NCBI GenBank assembly: GCA_003118195.1 | Contig: BEXV01000957.1 | Span: 238,121 to 258,998 of the forward strand | DNA length: 20,878 nt | Direction of reading: 5' to 3' | DNA from: Hemicentrotus pulcherrimus | Taxonomy: Eukaryota > Echinodermata > Echinoidea > Camarodonta > Strongylocentrotidae | Part shown: positions 8,388 to 18,035 of the stretch, one piece after another | Layout: the number at the start of each line of letters is the position of its first letter | Position numbering within the stretch: position 1 is the stretch's first letter | Made by a program: the position numbers and the translations under genes | Notes under the pieces: model-generated | What the model was told of the DNA's origin: nothing | Databases searched by the model: none | Seen by the model: the letters and a program-made list of their open reading frames with translations, nothing else

Positions 8388-8624
8388 GAGATAGGTTGAA
8401 ATCAAAAATCACCCTCGGATACAGGCCGGTGTTAACACATATTATTTCCAGGGAACACGTTTGTCTGACGGACCAACTATGCGGGTTTTCAGCTCGCACA
8501 TTTCGTCCGTGACGCCCACGTTCTGTCTGAGGGACGAAACGTACGGTTTGCTATCGGCATGGTCTCAATACCAGACCCTTGTTGTCCACTTACAGTCTAC
8601 TTTACATAGCCATAGAATATTTAT

Positions 8625-8625
<1 letters not shown>
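8388..8625. other. Unassigned sequence with a duplicated GTCTGACGGAC-like motif
   Basis: The strings gtttgtctgacggac (near 8459) and gttctgtctgagggac (near 8520) are imperfect direct repeats about 60 bases apart. Tttcgtcc and ggacgaaa between and after them can pair. An AG at 8438-8439 is followed by a frame open for about 60 codons with no known domain. I assign no gene. Confidence 0.35.
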
Positions 8626-8665
<40 letters not shown>

Positions 8666-9006
8666 TATTTCTTATATGGCGCTTTTCAGGTGGACCCTAT
8701 CAAAGCGCTTTACAGATATATATTATTACCCCGGTCATCGGATTCAGGCTTACCAGCACACAATGTATGCACATTCTCCACTCCCTGGGGAGCATTCCAG
8801 CCAGGCGTCATTTTTACAAGCGCACACTTGCTAATCTAAGCACATTTTAGCTTTCGCATCCTACCGGGTACCCATTTAACACCTGGGTGGAGAGTGGCAA
8901 ATGAAGATCAATGTCTTGCCAAAGGACATTAGTGCCGCGGTGGGACTTGAACCGCAGACCTTGTGATCCACAGTCCGGTGACATATCCACTCGTCCACGA
9001 CACCTC
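8626..9006 (-). mobile_element. tRNA-derived SINE, copy 1
   Basis: On the minus strand the element starts with a tRNA-like head (9003-8932). It has an A-box-like TGGACGAGTGG (8988-8998) and a B box GGTTCAAGTCC (8943-8953). A body with gcactaatgtcctttggcaa follows, then a tail with aaagcgcttt and gcgccatataag, ending in a pure ATT repeat (8664-8626). A pol III promoter head, a LINE-like tail and a trinucleotide end are diagnostic of a SINE. It is the most complete of the copies here. Transcription would use RNA polymerase III and mobilisation a partner LINE. Confidence 0.9.
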
Positions 9007-10528
9007 TACTTGTAATTTATTTTCTTACAGAAAATTAAGTTTTCACTAAATGTGATAATACAGCCCACACATTACCGCTTTATGAGAGGAATGTACAACA
9101 GTGAAGCAAATGATGCACACAGGTTGATACTAGTACTATACACCTCTATAGTTACCTTAAGTATGTCAACCAAGTTCCATCTCGATTGCTTAAAACGGTG
9201 AAGCACTTTGACCAACAAGTGCATGCTAAATTGTCCTACACAAAAAAAAATGTCTATAACATCTGAACGTAATAGTTATTATATGTGTTATCCATTGTAA
9301 CAACTGCTAGATGGCCAATATTTTTGTTAAAGCCTGTTTTTATAAAATGAATTATTGGCGTGATAAAAAAAAACATTTTTTTGCCTTTTTTCTGCTTAAA
9401 AAAAAAAAATTGTTTTATGATTTTGTTTTAAATGTAAGCTATTGTTAAAGTAACCCAAAAGGGCAGTTTAGGCACTATTAGAAGGGCAAAATTAATTAAT
9501 ACATCCCTTGTACTCATTGATTTTGATAAATTATATTCAGAGGATTGGACAGAAAGCTCCAAAGATAGGTGTATCAATACAATCTTGTACACAGTATTGG
9601 ATTTTCATTAGGGTCTTATTGTATATTCCTCGTAGATGACTGCATCCAGGAATGTTTCGTGTACCACTGAGCAACGAGAAGGTTTCAAAGTAACTGGTGA
9701 TAAAGTTGGTTGGGTGAGTAAGGATAGCCGAATATACATGTGAACCAGTAGATATTTTGTGTTATTTTTAAGATCATTCATTATTTTGTTTCATATATAC
9801 ACTTCAAAGCACTTATCATTACTTTATTAAGATTGGTTTAAATCTAGATGCACATGTTAGAGGAAAACACCGATTACATTGTGTCCCTTGTCAAGAGTTG
9901 AGAGTTGTCTTTGTTAGTAGTAGCCCTATACAGAGCGATTTTATTTTTCATTGCTTTTCACATAATACAAACAATGGATGCTAAATGAGATTAGTGGAGT
10001 AACATATGAAATGGCATATTTAAGAGTTGATGATGGGGGAAACGGTTGATTAATATTTGATGAGACTGATTAGTCTTGGACACACAGTTTATTATAATCA
10101 TATGAGCGGGTTGACATTCTTCATTATTAGACGAATTGGATGATGGTAAAGTTTGATTTATTCAATTTGTATTTACAACTAGCCACATGTGTTAGATTAT
10201 GATTGTGTATCACTGATGTGAACAAATTGAATGTGAACATTTAATTATGATTGTTCTTTCTGTTTTGATTTTTTCTAGATCTGCACCTGTAGAGGTTCTA
10301 TTTTGTTTATTATCTACAGCCAATAAAAATTCTCAACTCAACATCTTGAGTCATCGTGTTTTTGTGGTAGTGCCTATCCTGACATTCCCATCTTGTGCAA
10401 ATGATGTTCAATATCTAGTTATGGAGATTGTTTGTGTCGCAGATATGAATTTCGACAAAAATATATTAACATTTCAGATAGCTACATGTATGTCTAAAAA
10501 ATTGTCTAAGAACACCAAATGTGTATAC
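9007..10528. other. Intronic or intergenic sequence, mostly unassigned
   Basis: The stretch is AT-rich with A and T runs near 9241-9410. Apart from one possible small exon at 9650-9713 I see nothing with a recognisable domain. A strong pyrimidine tract and AG at about 10262-10279 open a 120-codon frame, but its translation has no motif and overlaps the inverted-repeat arm, so I do not call it. Confidence 0.4.
9650..9713 (+). CDS. Possible small exon, domain not recognised
   Basis: The frame reads N-V-S-C-T-T-E-Q then G-F-K-V-T-G-D-K-V-G-W and ends at a near-consensus donor gtgagtaag at 9714. An acceptor ccag at 9646-9649 would be phase-compatible with the phase-2 end of the avidin exon; an alternative acceptor cgtag at 9635 gives a phase-0 start. 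The piece G-F-K-V vaguely resembles the G-F-T-V strand of avidin, but spacing and the rest do not match. The donor is the best argument; the acceptor lacks a strong pyrimidine tract. Confidence 0.22.
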
Positions 10529-10976
10529 ATGCGCGTGGCTCACAAAGTTAATAATCGCGGAATCTTCGAGTCGCATTCCCGCCAATATAATTTGGTCTCT
10601 CATTTGCCGTCTGCACTCTGCAGCAACTTAGGTTTGTGACTCTTATCGCTGATTCCTCGATTAAATAAACTCAAACATTTAAAAGAGCACATATATTGCA
10701 TGCCAAGGTAGAAGGTTGATGGCGTCTAAAATAGAGGTATCAGTTTTACTGTCTTGCAGCAATGCGATTAGAGAATACCATCAAACGTTTCGATTAGCTC
10801 CGCATTCATACACATTTCCATAAATACGAGGGACGTTGTATCATAAAGTTTTTTTAGTCAACACATCCCAACAGCGTCTTGGTGTCATTTTGAATTTAGG
10901 GAGACATACACTATGAATGTTGATAAATTACATAAATCGTTCATGTTAAGCTCAACCGTGGGTGAGAGAGAAAGAT
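10529..10976 (+). repeat. Long inverted repeat, left arm
   Basis: This arm is the reverse complement, with substitutions and indels, of 18036-18827. Shared landmarks include gcgcgt and tcacaaa at the outer end, cttcgagtcg, cccgccaatat, ctgattcctcg, aataaactcaaacattt, tagctccgcattcatacacatttcc, tacgagggacgt, and ccgtgggtga at the inner end. About 353 bases found in the right arm are missing between 10780 and 10790. GA-rich sequence follows the inner end, and CT-rich sequence adjoins the right arm. Confidence 0.88.
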
Positions 10977-10995
10977 AAAATAGAGAGAGGGGAGC

Positions 10996-11034
<39 letters not shown>

Positions 11035-11052
11035 ATAATGGGGGAGAGAGAG

Positions 11053-11085
<33 letters not shown>

Positions 11086-11112
11086 TAGAGAGAAAGAGAG
11101 ATGGTGAGGGAG
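10962..11112. repeat. GA-rich tract with an AC microsatellite
   Basis: Interrupted GA repeats cover this stretch, and a pure AC dinucleotide run occupies 11052-11081. Minus-strand open frames here are Ser/Leu-rich translations of CT repeats and are not genes. Confidence 0.95.
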
Positions 11113-11194
11113 AGAGGGATCGCGATTGCGAAATAAAATAACACCGTCTTAAATTCCGGACACGGCCTGGGGTAGCAGAAACGGCGCTTGGGGG

Positions 11195-11455
11195 AGTGCC
11201 CCTTTTTACTTCAGATGAGTGTCCCTTTTTCTTTCAAATATGTACCCGTTCCACATTCTCATGAGTGTCCCCTTTTACTGATATGACAGTTGTCCCTATT
11301 CAAATGTGGAACGTGCCCATTTTACCTTGACAAGTGCCCCTTTTACTTGAGTAAGAAATTCCCTTCTAACAAGTGCTCTTTTCACCTCTGACAAATGCCC
11401 CTTTTATTTTGAAATATGCCCCTCTCCCTTTCAAATAAGTGCATATTTTCAGAAA
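11195..11455 (+). repeat. Degenerate minisatellite with unit near AGTGCCCCTTTTACTT
   Basis: About eleven diverged copies of a 20-28-base unit follow one another. Most contain a core like gtgccccttttact or gtgtccctttt followed by a ttcaaat or tgacaa linker. Variation between copies indicates an old array. No coding potential was seen. Confidence 0.85.
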
Positions 11456-12089
11456 TTAGTTGTATATGCAAATCAAACACAATGCTAGGCATCGATTTGT
11501 ATAGTTTATTGTTATTATTAGGATAATTTGACGGACAATAGTTGTCAGTCAAATGTTTAAACGAATTGTTTCATTCTACGAACTGTTCTTATTTTGATAA
11601 ACACTGCGACATGATCAAATGAGTAGGGATACTGGCTTGTTAAAAGCCAGTCACATAGTGACACAGGAGAGACCATTCACCTCACGAGGGCGCTGTTTCA
11701 TTCCTTGATTTGTCTGCAAGAGAGTGTGGTAACAGGATGGTGGAAGGGAATGAGGTATTTTGCTGGCTGAATTACGTTTTTAATTTTTATTGATAGTATT
11801 GATCAATTTTTTTGTCAATATCATACTATAAACTTATTTTCGAATATTTGTGGTTATTGTTATGAAATATTCTATACATACATATGATTTTAATCATATT
11901 CTTCATTAGTACAACCTTCAATTATTAATAGATTTAATGTCTCACCTCACTTTACTAGAGAATGATTTTTTAAACCTAACACATATGTTGACTCTAAACC
12001 TATATGATTAGGTGGTGTGGGGGGGGAGGGAGTGAGGCCGTCGTAATGTCTTGTTTATATATTTCCTTTCGTGTTCTCTTTTTTTTTTA
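11456..12089. other. Unassigned AT-rich sequence
   Basis: I see no gene or clear repeat family here, only short homopolymers (a G run near 12020 and a T run near 12080). Confidence 0.4.
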
Positions 12090-12372
12090 CTAATAATGAC
12101 AATAATAGTGTGTTATTTTATAGCGCTCATGTCTGTCAGACTTGACACTCCTGGCGCTCCACAATTATAACTCCGGCTTTAGCATGGCTGCCTTAGTTCT
12201 TGCTCTAGCATTTCAATGAATTAATTCCTGCCAGGTATCCATTTAAATCACCTGGGTCGAGTGTGTCAAATGTGGATTAATGTCTTGCCAAAGGACATTA
12301 GTGCCGCGGTAGGACTCGAACCGCGGACCTTGGGATCCACAGTCCAGTGACGTATCCATTCAACAATGACAC
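12090..12372 (-). mobile_element. tRNA-derived SINE, copy 2
   Basis: This is the same family and strand as 8626-9006. The minus strand has a tRNA-like head (12372-12301) with B box GGTTCGAGTCC (12312-12322) and the conserved body gcactaatgtcctttggcaag. The end at 12090-12110 is ATT-rich. The A box is degraded (TTGTTGAATGG). The internal part is shorter than in copy 1, so it is probably truncated and inactive. Confidence 0.87.

Positions 12373-12410
<38 letters not shown>
12372..12410. repeat. TC microsatellite
   Basis: A nearly pure TC run directly abuts the head end of SINE copy 2. Confidence 0.95.
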
Positions 12411-12414
<4 letters not shown>

Positions 12415-12582
12415 ATTTCATTTTCGCCATTTATTTACGATTTGGGGCACATGCATTTCGTACACCTCCGCCCTTTCGCTGCACCACTGATTGTGCAAGT
12501 CAATCTCATACGTCACACACTGACCGTGGGCTGAGTGAGACTGACCAAGTATAGAGTGGAGAAGGAGTAGATGATGAGGGGG

Positions 12583-12712
12583 TTCCAGAGAGAGGGGGAG
12601 AGAGGAACAGAGGGAGAGAAAGCGAGAAATAGAGATAGCGAGAGAGATAGAGAGAGAGAGAGACAGACAGATTAAGAGAGAGTGAATAAGAGAGACAGAC
12701 AAACATACCTAG

Positions 12713-12751
<39 letters not shown>

Positions 12752-12770
12752 AAAGGAGAGGGGAAGAGAG
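12583..12770. repeat. GA-rich simple repeat
   Basis: Interrupted GA repeats, nearly pure at 12713-12744. Three open frames on both strands here translate to Arg/Glu or Ser/Leu runs and are artefacts of the repeat. Confidence 0.95.
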
Positions 12771-13167
12771 AAGGATATATCATCTCAATGACATGAAACC
12801 AAAACGGATGAGGATCCAGAGTCAGTCGAGGGCAGGGAGACTCGAAAACAGGTGTAAATTCTCAAGAACGACCGGCTGGTCATTAATTCTCTGCTGGTAC
12901 CAAAGTCAGGTGCAATTGTTATTAACAGAGCACCTGTCACTATTACCGTTTAAGAAATCGTTTATAATGAATATCTCTAACGCGATATACGAACCTCCGC
13001 CTTTACGTGGCCGTTTTCAATATGTATTTGACAACCTTTTCTGATACCAATTAAGAGCTAACAATATTTGACTGTGTTCAATCTTGCACTATCAACGTTA
13101 TGAGGGATCGAATGATTATTTAATTTCTGCGGGAAAATGTTTCCATTAATTTATAAAATCTTTCAAA
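12771..13167. other. Unassigned sequence
   Basis: No recognisable gene, RNA or repeat. An open frame running through 13044 derives its start from the GA repeat and has no known domain. Confidence 0.4.
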
Positions 13168-13328
13168 ATATACAGTAGGCTTGCGGATGCACCAAAGAGA
13201 GAGAGAGAGGGAGGATTGAGGAGTCCTGAAAAGGACTCTCCGTATTTTTTTTGTGAGGGTGTGAAGTCCTGAAAACGACTGTTGGTGTAGTCTCTATCCC
13301 ATGGTGCATCCGCAAGCCTACTGTATAT
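13168..13328. mobile_element. 161-bp foldback element with perfect 27-bp inverted termini
   Basis: The 27 bases 13168-13194 (atatacagtaggcttgcgg and on to acca) are the exact reverse complement of 13302-13328. The interior holds a GA run and two imperfect direct repeats, gagtcctgaaaaggact and aagtcctgaaaacgact. Perfect termini imply a young or structure-conserved element. It may be a MITE or a snap-back structure; no target duplication was resolved, since the outermost bases are AT-rich. Confidence 0.8.
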
Positions 13329-14225
13329 CTACATCACCATGCAAGCCGATACTTAAAAGCAGCATCTTTCAAAATCAAGAAAACATGTGACATAAACGAA
13401 ATCGAAGAGCAGCGTATTCTTCGGCAATTGCCCTATAAATGTTGAGTGGTCCTGACAAAATGATAGATTGCCACCCCTCAACAATAATTGTTGATAAGTT
13501 TGATAAACTAAAAGACGATCATGGATCATTATTTACAGCAAAAGGTTTAAATAGATATAAGTTCAAAGAACATGTTTAAAATTAAAGCGCAACTAGTTGA
13601 ACGAGCCTGGATCGATTTCCATTTTGTCAGTTTTTTAAGCCCCCTTTGCGTGAAATTACTGAACGCAACGTTTATTTAAGTATTTGTTTGATGGTGGTGA
13701 TGATTTGTTTTACCTGACTGCTAAAAAGCATGTATGCTTATGAATAAGCAATCGGGGGATCGACGGCTTATAAGTCATCTCCGAGGACCTTACTGAGACA
13801 TATAAAATGATTTTGTTTAATGGATGCTGAAACCTAATAGGCCTATATGATAACATAGTATAGTGGAGATAAGAATTTCTGAAACCGCCGATCCAACTAT
13901 TATCTTACTTTCACCCTATGCAGGTAACCACCATTCTTTATCCATTTCATTTCCCTGTGCTTTTAACGTGGGCGGCGACATTTTCTTTTCTTGACCCAAA
14001 ATAACTTAAATCACGGTATCGTATCACTGGGATCCTAGCGTTCATTCATTTTAACGTACTCGAATTACGAAGATCCTCGGGCAACGCTTTGTAATAAAAC
14101 CGAAGCAAAACATCATTAGTGGTAAAATAGCAATGAAGAAAGGAAGAAAATAAATGTAAAGTGAACGAAAAGGGAACGGAAAAATGGGAGCATCGAATTA
14201 AAATTGTGGTTTGACAAAATGTACA
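13329..14225. other. Unassigned sequence
   Basis: I see no domain-bearing exon, RNA gene or repeat related to others in the window. Base composition is ordinary and AT-rich. Confidence 0.4.
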
Positions 14226-14340
14226 TGGATATATATATATATACAGGGAATGTTGGGGGGGAATAGGGGAAAGAGAGAAAGAGAGAGAGAAAGAGATGAG
14301 GAGAATGCGAGGAGTGGTGATGAAGAGATAGAAAAGAGAT
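14226..14340. repeat. TA run and GA-rich simple repeat
   Basis: A short TA repeat near 14230-14242 is followed by a G run and GA-rich sequence. The minus-strand open frames covering it are repeat artefacts. Confidence 0.85.
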
Positions 14341-14353
14341 GGTTTATCGGAAA

Positions 14354-14432
14354 CAATCCACATTTGCCACTCTCCACCCGGGTATAAATGGGAACCTGGC
14401 CATTGCAGGGCCTGCAGGAATGACGCATTGAT
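14354..14432 (+). mobile_element. Fragment of the same SINE family, plus strand
   Basis: The stretch aatccacatttg, ccactctccaccc, ataaatggg and acctggc, then gcaggaat, follows the body of SINE copies 1 and 2 in order, but on the opposite strand. The tRNA-like head and the ATT tail are missing, so it is a truncated relic. Confidence 0.72.
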
Positions 14433-14485
14433 GCTGACGAGACTTCCAGGAGAAAACACAATCATTACTGTTATATTTCAAAGAA

Positions 14486-14705
14486 AGGGGAATGGGCGAG
14501 GAGAAAGAGAAAGATACAGACAGACAAAAAGGAAAGGGATAGAGAGAAAGAGAGACAAAGGGAGAGAGACAAACAGACAGAGAAAGAGAGGGGAAAAGAG
14601 AGAAAGAGAGGGGAGGAGGGAAGGGACAGAGAGAGAGAGAGAGAGCAATGAAGGAGTTCAGAGAGAGTGTAATCGACGGAGGAAAAAAATAAAATGACAG
14701 GAGGG
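14486..14705. repeat. GA-rich simple repeat
   Basis: Purine-rich repeats on the + strand, almost pure GA at 14625-14645. Four overlapping open frames on both strands (Arg/Glu-rich or Ser/Leu-rich) are produced by the repeat and are not genes. Confidence 0.95.
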
Positions 14706-16020
14706 GGAGATAACATAAGAACAAAAATGTCTCTTATAATATTCAGAATCTCCTTCCGCCAACCTCAAAAAGCTTTCCCTAATGTTTGTTTCTCCGCATT
14801 TATTGATAGACTCTTAGCTGACCCTCGATCAAGATTCATGTCATAATGATCTCCTTCCATTAGGCACTGACTGGACGATAGTTTTTTGATAGTTTCTTGC
14901 ACGGTATCAAGTGTATGTAATAACGAAGCAGTTTGTTGTAGCACTTTGTCGTTACACATAATTATGTGAACAATGACGGACCTTCTTTTTGCGTGACTTT
15001 GTTGAGCACTTTTTCGCTTCACGTTTAAGTGAACTTGTTAAAACACTTCTCTTTTTTTTTTTTTTTTAACCTGTGTCCCCATTGTAGACAAGAAACCCTT
15101 AATCTGCCACTAAGAAGCAAACAATATCATTTTTTCTTCTTCGATTCAATCGGGTAAATTTCTTACATCTGAGTCATAGTAGACTTGTGATCCCCTAGAG
15201 CACCCTCTGCACAAGATGTTGCGATTTAGAAAACGTCGTTAATAATATTATTATTACCATTTGTTATCGTTGTAATTACAGTGCGGTATGTCCCAGTTAT
15301 GTAAATTTTACAAAGAATTACTCTTGATCGTTTAGATAAAGCTCAATAATTGCATCGTTGTGAATGAAAGCAGGGAACCCTCAGTTAAAATTTTGATTAA
15401 TCGATCTCAAACACATAATCCTTTAAAAGGTAAATCCGTACAGCCAGTGGCATCGTTGGAACATTTTTAGGGGTTGTCCAACAATCAAGGCTTGCAGACA
15501 AGTTCGCCACCAGAAAAGCAAATTGGTTAAACAAGAATGTAAACAAGGTATCATATTTAAAACTACCAGGGTAAAAGGGGGTCTCCCAAAGTCTCGAAAT
15601 TCGCAGACAAGGCTTTAAATAAAATTATCACAAGCAAACAAACAAAGGCCTTGTATTTGCCAATTATCTTAAAAGTTCTCATATTTGCCGACAAAACTAA
15701 AGAATTCAGACAGAAAGTACAATCGTGGCGAATGGGATTATAGGGGCACCCCCCCCCCATCCCCCTGCGTACGGTTATTGACCTCCTCGAACATTCCTGC
15801 CTTCTTAACATTCATGCAGGTAAACCAATGCACCTCTTCGTAACACATTATGATTGTGACCCAGTTAAAGCAGACCACCATCCTAGCGAACGACTTGAAT
15901 ATCACGTGAGCAAATCAAACATTTCTAAGTCATTGGAATTTTAGGAGAATAGAAGTAAAATGATTCTGGTAAGTTATAGTTTGCAACCAGGACAACATTA
16001 ATGCAAAAGGTAATTTTTGA
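14706..16020. other. Unassigned sequence
   Basis: No recognisable gene or element. A 17-base T run lies near 15050-15067 and a C run near 15751. Short minus-strand frames (14765-15022 and 15563-15811) lack known motifs. Confidence 0.4.
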
Positions 16021-16025
16021 AATAA

Positions 16026-16115
16026 TGAGGTTGATAATGTTGATGTTGATGATGATGATAATGACGATGATGACGATGGTGACGATTATGATGACGGTAG
16101 CCACGATGATAATAA
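16026..16115. repeat. Interrupted GAT trinucleotide repeat
   Basis: Diverged GAT/GAC units run through this stretch. Frames on both strands give Met/Ile or Ile/Val runs typical of translated simple repeats. Confidence 0.92.
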
Positions 16116-16254
16116 TCACGAAGGTAGCATCAAAATTTGGTCCAGAAAGTCAATCCTGTCGATTCTTATTTTCAATATGCATGAAGACATTTCAAACGTA
16201 ACATTGATAGATATAGTAATATCAGACATCCATCATTCAATCGATTAAACGCAC

Positions 16255-16475
16255 TCCAGTAATTACACTGGCTCTAGCTAGGATTCCGATTTCGATGCTT
16301 ATGCCATTCAAGGACTCCCTTCCTACCGGTACTAATTCAACACCTAGGTGAAGACTGGCAAATAAAGATGAATGTCCTAGCCAATTACACAAGTGCCCTT
16401 GCTTCGGGGCTCGAACCCAAGACCTTTGCGTCTCTAGGTAAGTGTTTAAACCACTCGTCTATAGATACCTACATA
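16255..16475 (-). mobile_element. tRNA-derived SINE, copy 3 (diverged)
   Basis: The minus strand shows a tRNA-like head with A box TAGACGAGTGG (about 16450-16460) and B box GGTTCGAGCCC (about 16407-16417). A diverged body follows, still showing the tgccagtcttcacctaggtg region. The conserved cctttggcaagac core is altered here to attggctaggac. It is the most diverged of the three heads, and the 3' tail is not seen. Confidence 0.78.
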
Positions 16476-17880
16476 CGTTCACCCATGAAATCTAAGAATA
16501 AGGAATAAAGAGTGGATTTTCGTTCTTCCTCGGGCTGCGGTTTTCAGTAATGTGAGGTCATTATGCTGACCAATCTGTGTTGACATGCTGGACCTGTGGA
16601 GGACTCAGGATTATATCAAATTGGGAGGGGTGGGCGGGAAGTGGGGAGCAAAATTCCGCGAAAAAAAAACCTCAGGTGCCTTTTTGGTCTGAAAATCCAA
16701 ATTGGAAAAATTAGTGGGTGTAATAAGGTTTATATGCACGATTGTGTTTTAAAAGGAACACGGGACGGTTGTGTGTGTGCCCCCCTCCCCCACCCCTCAA
16801 AAAAAAAAGGATGACGAGATGCCTAATCGAGTCCAAGGAGATTCTTATAATCAAATCTCAATCATTGGTTTTGGAAGGCTTCATTTACCACCATTATGTA
16901 ACGAAAGAATCCTTTCCTATTCGACGAGTCAGATGTCGCCCAGTCATTTAGAGAAAAGCTTGCATTTGTATATCGATAAATCAGAGACGTATTTGAAGGC
17001 TTCATGCATGCTGATTTGTAGTTTTGCATAATAGCTCAAACTGATAGCAAAATGTTATCTGAACAAAATTGAAGTTTCTAGAGGGAAAATAAAAAACAAG
17101 GAAATCCGGTTAGAAACTAAACATCCCAAAGAAGTTTTCTAAGTAAATTGAAAGAAAAATAAATAAAACACCCCACCTCCAAACAAACAAAACAATACAA
17201 AATAATATAACATTAAAAGGAAAATCCGAACTTAATAGCTATTAATGACTCTTGAAGAAAGCAGACAAAATAGAGAAGCAGGCTGGTGAAAGTTTGAATA
17301 AAATGAGACAAAAAGTAAGAAAGTTACGAATTTTAAAAAGGTGTAATCACTATTCGTATAGGCACTTCAATTTGGCTGAATCGGTCATGTCACTATGACG
17401 TGGTGCCAGACAAATTTACCATTTGTTTCAACAGCTATAGATTGACAATGTCAAGTATTTAAAATGTATATATCAGGAATGTCTTCTTATTTTTAGAGAT
17501 CTATAATAATATGAAATTTTAAAAAAATACAACTCAAAAATGTGTGTATGTGTGCGCGTAGGCGTGTACAAGGTAGTATCCCTGTAGCCTTTTGTACTGC
17601 CTTAATAGTTATAAACCATTTCATAAAGACCAGAAAGAAACATATTAGCCCATGAAATTCAATGAGGTAGGGGCGATTAGTGACGTATCCTGACCCAGAT
17701 CAGAACTGATTAAAAATCAACAAACGTTTCTTTCAGGTGTCAGATCAGCCCAGAAATTTTGCTTCAGCCCACTATCCGACCCGACCCCCACCCATTGACT
17801 CCCTCAAAAAGAACGACACTGGATCCGTTATTAACCAATTTTCTATTTCTTATTCTCTTCCTTGATTTCCCCCCTCCGTT
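16476..17880. other. Unassigned sequence
   Basis: AT-rich, with A runs near 16660 and 16800, a C-rich patch near 16780 and a TG run near 17540. Overlapping short frames at 16596-17031 carry no recognised domain and depend on homopolymer runs. No gene is supported. Confidence 0.4.
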
Positions 17881-17892
17881 TATCCCTCCACC

Positions 17893-18032
17893 ACCCCCCC
17901 CCCTCTCTCTCTCTCTCTCTCTCCCTCTCTTTCTCTTTTTCCTTTTTTTCTCTTTCTCTTTCCTTTTCTCTCTCTCTCTCTCTGTTTCCTTTCTCCCTCT
18001 CTCCCTCTCTCCCCTCTCTCTCTCCCTCTTTT
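17893..18032. repeat. CT-rich simple repeat with a leading C run
   Basis: A C run is followed by interrupted CT repeats up to the inner end of the right inverted-repeat arm. It is the complement of the GA tract beside the left arm. All open frames here are repeat translations. Confidence 0.95.
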
Positions 18033-18035
18033 AGC

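Noticed and set aside
8932..9003. A functional tRNA gene
   Set aside because: The tRNA-like head is followed by a SINE body and tail, recurs in diverged copies, and does not show a convincing complete cloverleaf.
10247..10639. 130-codon + strand open frame after a strong pyrimidine-AG
   Set aside because: Translation has no recognisable motif, its 3' part lies in the inverted-repeat arm, and the frame is not kept in the other arm.
14431..14458. Hammerhead-like CTGACGA followed by GAAAA
   Set aside because: The intervening bases do not form a proper stem II, flanking stems are missing, and the stretch aligns with the SINE body.
14046..14724. Five overlapping frames of 81-139 codons
   Set aside because: All are translations of GA/CT simple repeats (Ser/Leu or Arg/Glu runs).
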